From: JALUZX01 sp964561605
Lineage (GTDB): Bacteria; Planctomycetota; UBA1135; JALUZX01
DNA length: 64,000 bases
Assembly (NCBI GenBank): GCA_964561605.1
Contig: CAZLQD010000037.1
Coordinates: 1 to 64,000, forward strand
Direction: 5' to 3'
Shown: piece after piece, positions 61,926-64,000 of the stretch
How positions within the stretch are numbered: position 1 is the first letter of the stretch
How the letters are laid out: every line of letters starts with the position of its first letter
Program-made: the position numbers and the translations under genes
Notes under the pieces: generated by a model
What the model was told of the DNA's origin: nothing
Database searches by the model: none
The model's input: only the letters and a program-made list of their open reading frames with translations

Positions 61926-62456
61926 TCATTCCAGGATCCGGACTACCTCCTCCGGCGAAGCCGCCACCGAAAGGAGATCCCCCAGGGGGGATTTCAGGAA
62001 ACCTTCTCCCACCATCCTTTCCAGGAGGGCGAGAAGAGGTGCGTAGAACCCTCCATGGTCCAGGACCACCACAGGATCCCCGGCCAGGCCGATATACTTG
62101 AGGGAAAGGACCTCGAAGAGCTCGTCCAGGGTCCCCACCCCTCCCGGAAGGACCAGGTGGGCCTGGGCCCTCTCCCGGAGGCCTCTCTTTCGGGAGCTCA
62201 TGTCCCCCACGACGGCCATCTCCTTCACCTCCGGGTCTCCCACGCCCATCTCCAGGAACTTGTCCAGGATCACCCCTTCGATCTTCCCTCCGCCGGCCCG
62301 GGCCCCCCGTGCCAAGGCGCCCATCAAGCCCACCCGTCCACCGCCGAAGACCACCACATGGCCCCGGGCGGCCAGGAGACGGCCCATCTCCTCTGCCGCC
62401 TCCAGATAAGAGACCGGCACCTCGTCACTAGACCCACAATAAACAGCAACCCTCAT
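61926..62456 (-). CDS. LOG-family (TIGR00730) nucleotide phosphoribohydrolase
   Basis: A 176-residue protein of the LOG family, which cleaves nucleoside 5'-monophosphates, including cytokinin forms, into base and ribose phosphate. The phosphate-binding PGGVGTLDELFE and the SSRKRG segment are intact, and the N-terminus VAVYCGSSD is typical. Its start follows an unusually AT-rich tandem repeat. It is transcribed from the same direction as the symporter, 56 bases downstream of it. Confidence 0.9.
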   Translation of the reverse strand: MRVAVYCGSSDEVPVSYLEAAEEMGRLLAARGHVVVFGGGRVGLMGALARGARAGGGKIEGVILDKFLEMGVGDPEVKEMAVVGDMSSRKRGLRERAQAHLVLPGGVGTLDELFEVLSLKYIGLAGDPVVVLDHGGFYAPLLALLERMVGEGFLKSPLGDLLSVAASPEEVVRILE

Positions 62457-62460
62457 CTTA

Positions 62461-62520
62461 TAAAATCCTGCCGGGAGTAGTTTTATAATGTAAAAGTCTG
62501 CCGGGAGTAGTTTTATAACG
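62461..62520. repeat. 30-bp AT-rich tandem duplication between symporter and LOG genes
   Basis: Two 30-base units (62461-62490 and 62491-62520) match at 27 positions and share CTGCCGGGAGTAGTTTTATA with a trailing A. They are far richer in A and T than the region. The second unit includes the symporter's last codon and stop (TTA at 62513). It could hold a promoter or operator for LOG or only be slipped DNA. Confidence 0.8.
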
Positions 62521-63988
62521 AACGGGCGGCGGCTGAGACCAGGAAGACTACGGCCGTTCCAATGGGTGTGAACCAGGTCCAGTGGAAGGGGGGCACCCAC
62601 TCCCAGTGGAGCCTCGGCCCGGCCCAGAGGAGTCCGCAGACCAGGATGGCCGTCCACATCCCCGCCACCCCCCCTGGTGCCCTTCCCTTCCACTTGGAGA
62701 GGAGGAAGAGGCCCAAGACGCCCCCCGAGGTGATCCCTGCGATTCCCAGGCCCGCATCCAGCAACCCCTGGATGCCCCGGGCCGGAACGGCCACCCCCAT
62801 GAGCAGGAGCCCCCAGGCGAAAGTGGCCCACCGCCCGGCCCGGAGATACATCTTCTCCGGATGACGGTTCCCGGTCATGGGCCGATAGAAGTCGTTGACC
62901 GTGGCCGAAGCCAGGGAGTTCAAGGAGCCCGACAGGGTGGACATGGCCGCTGCGAAGGCCGCCGCAACGATCACGCCCGAGAGGCCCGAGGGTAGATTCG
63001 TCACGAGGAAATGAGGAAAGACGTCGTCGGGCCTGGCGAAGGTCGGCGGACCTCCCGGCGCGGCCTTGTAGAAGGCCCAAAGGGTGAGCCCCAGGAAGAG
63101 GAAAAAGGTCATCTGGAAGAGCACCAGGACGCCGCTGGCCACGACGGCCGCCCTGGCGGACCGCACTCCCCGGCAGGAAAGGAGCCGTTGGACGATGAGC
63201 TGGTCCGTTCCGTGGGTGGCAAGGGAAAGAAAGGCCCCTCCAACGAGCCCACCCAGGAGAGAATATCCGTCGAAGAAGGTCTTCCCCGGGTCGGCATTCA
63301 AAAATCGGAGTTTTCCCGCCTGGAGGCCCGCGTCCACCACCCCTCCCAGCCCCCCCGGCACGGCGGCCAGGGCCACCAGGACCGCCGCAAGGGCACCGCC
63401 CAGGTAGAGGAAGAGCTGAACCAGGTCCGTCCAGAGGACGGCCCGCATCCCCCCGGCGAAGGTATAGATCAAGGTCAGGCCCCCCACGACGGCCACGGCG
63501 ACGAGCTCGTTTCCTCCCCAAGGCCCCAGCATCCAGGCCAGGACCTCCTTGAAGACCACACAGGCCGAAAAGAGGCGCACCCCGTCCCCCAGGAGCCGGG
63601 TCACGCAGAAGACCCCCGACGCCCCCCGCCTGGCCCCGGTGCCGAGCCTGGATTGGAGGAGCTCGTACGAAGTCTGGAGCTTCCCCTCCAGGTAGGCCGG
63701 AACCATCCACCAGGCCACCAGAATCCGGCCCAGGAGAAACCCGGCCGCCACCTGGAGGAAGGTGAAGTTACCCCCATAGGCGATGCCCGGAACGGCCACG
63801 AAGGTGAGGGTGCTCGTCTCGGTGGCCACTATGGAGAAGGCGGCGAGCCACCAGGGGGCCCGCCGTCCCGCCAGGAAGTAGTCCTGGGTGGACCGGAGTT
63901 TCCTGCCGGCCAGACTCCCCGCCAGGGTCACCCCCAAGAGGTAGCCCCCCACGATCACGGCGTCCACTGTTCCGAAACCCACCACCAC
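62513..63988 (-). CDS. Sodium/solute symporter (SSS family)
   Basis: A 491-residue membrane transporter with about 13 hydrophobic segments. The SSS pattern is clear: DYFLAGRRAPWWLAAFSIVATETST in the first helices, GGMRAVLWTDLVQ and AAFAAAMSTLSGSLNSLASA near the sodium site. SSS carriers import sugars, uronates or amino acids with sodium. Three consecutive GTG codons (63988, 63985, 63982) follow AGGAGG; spacing best fits the third. The gene is complete, 12 bases from the window's end. Confidence 0.92.
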   Translation of the reverse strand: MVVGFGTVDAVIVGGYLLGVTLAGSLAGRKLRSTQDYFLAGRRAPWWLAAFSIVATETSTLTFVAVPGIAYGGNFTFLQVAAGFLLGRILVAWWMVPAYLEGKLQTSYELLQSRLGTGARRGASGVFCVTRLLGDGVRLFSACVVFKEVLAWMLGPWGGNELVAVAVVGGLTLIYTFAGGMRAVLWTDLVQLFLYLGGALAAVLVALAAVPGGLGGVVDAGLQAGKLRFLNADPGKTFFDGYSLLGGLVGGAFLSLATHGTDQLIVQRLLSCRGVRSARAAVVASGVLVLFQMTFFLFLGLTLWAFYKAAPGGPPTFARPDDVFPHFLVTNLPSGLSGVIVAAAFAAAMSTLSGSLNSLASATVNDFYRPMTGNRHPEKMYLRAGRWATFAWGLLLMGVAVPARGIQGLLDAGLGIAGITSGGVLGLFLLSKWKGRAPGGVAGMWTAILVCGLLWAGPRLHWEWVPPFHWTWFTPIGTAVVFLVSAAARSL

Positions 63989-64000
63989 CCTCCTGAAGGG

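Overview
The window is a GC-rich, gene-dense chromosomal segment of a bacterium that looks like a Planctomycetota member. The evidence is three Tat/lipoprotein-type Cys sulfatases with an anaerobic-type sulfatase maturase, a lipoprotein ending in a planctomycete-type cytochrome-like domain, five secreted proteins sharing a C-terminal beta module I associate with planctomycetes, and a low density of operons interrupted by isolated housekeeping genes (carB, serS, folD). The phylum call is an inference from protein families; there is no rRNA or tRNA gene here to confirm it. No phage, insertion sequence, integrase or CRISPR array was seen.

Layout. 0-0.6 kb: a mosaic of short palindromic repeats. 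0.6-5.5 kb (minus): pyruvate phosphate dikinase regulatory protein, heparinase-like polysaccharide lyase and C69 dipeptidase, joined by 4-base overlaps. 5.6-12.3 kb: a secreted metallophosphoesterase/PQQ-repeat protein, two tail-to-tail GH16-type proteins (one with an altered active site), and a nuclease-like/GH113-like fusion. 12.5-22.1 kb: carB, a second repeat mosaic, serS with a secreted unknown and a rhomboid protease, then folD with a cysteine-cluster protein. 22.2-32.1 kb: two GT-C-like membrane proteins, a three-gene secreted operon (secretin-like tail protein, single-module protein, C25 gingipain-like peptidase), a zinc-ribbon membrane protein and an M20 amidohydrolase.

32.1-45.3 kb is a sulfated-glycan locus: two tandem sulfatases plus a GH20 hexosaminidase, a third sulfatase, and a divergent radical-SAM maturase that would activate them. 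A four-gene signalling operon (HDOD regulator, degenerate-HD regulator, response regulator, histidine kinase), every junction an ATGA overlap, lies inside it. 45.4-52.0 kb: two secreted C-module proteins flank the cytochrome-like lipoprotein and an NAD-salvage pair (pncA, pncB). 52.3-57.0 kb: two duplicated chemoreceptors, each with its own intrinsic terminator. 57.5-61.8 kb: a DegT-type aminotransferase and a uronate-catabolism unit (kduD, DUF4861, KduI/IolB-like) closed by a strong terminator. 61.9-64.0 kb: a sodium/solute symporter and a LOG-type phosphoribohydrolase separated by a 30-bp AT-rich tandem duplication.

Together the genes suggest a heterotroph that degrades sulfated and uronate-containing polysaccharides outside the cell, imports the products and senses its surroundings. 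The least explained features are the two repeat mosaics, whose hairpins keep their pairing while their sequences change; the folD that lacks its two canonical catalytic residues; the GH16 paralog with ExGxE in place of ExDxE; the nuclease-like/GH113-like fusion; and the secreted C25 peptidase operon.
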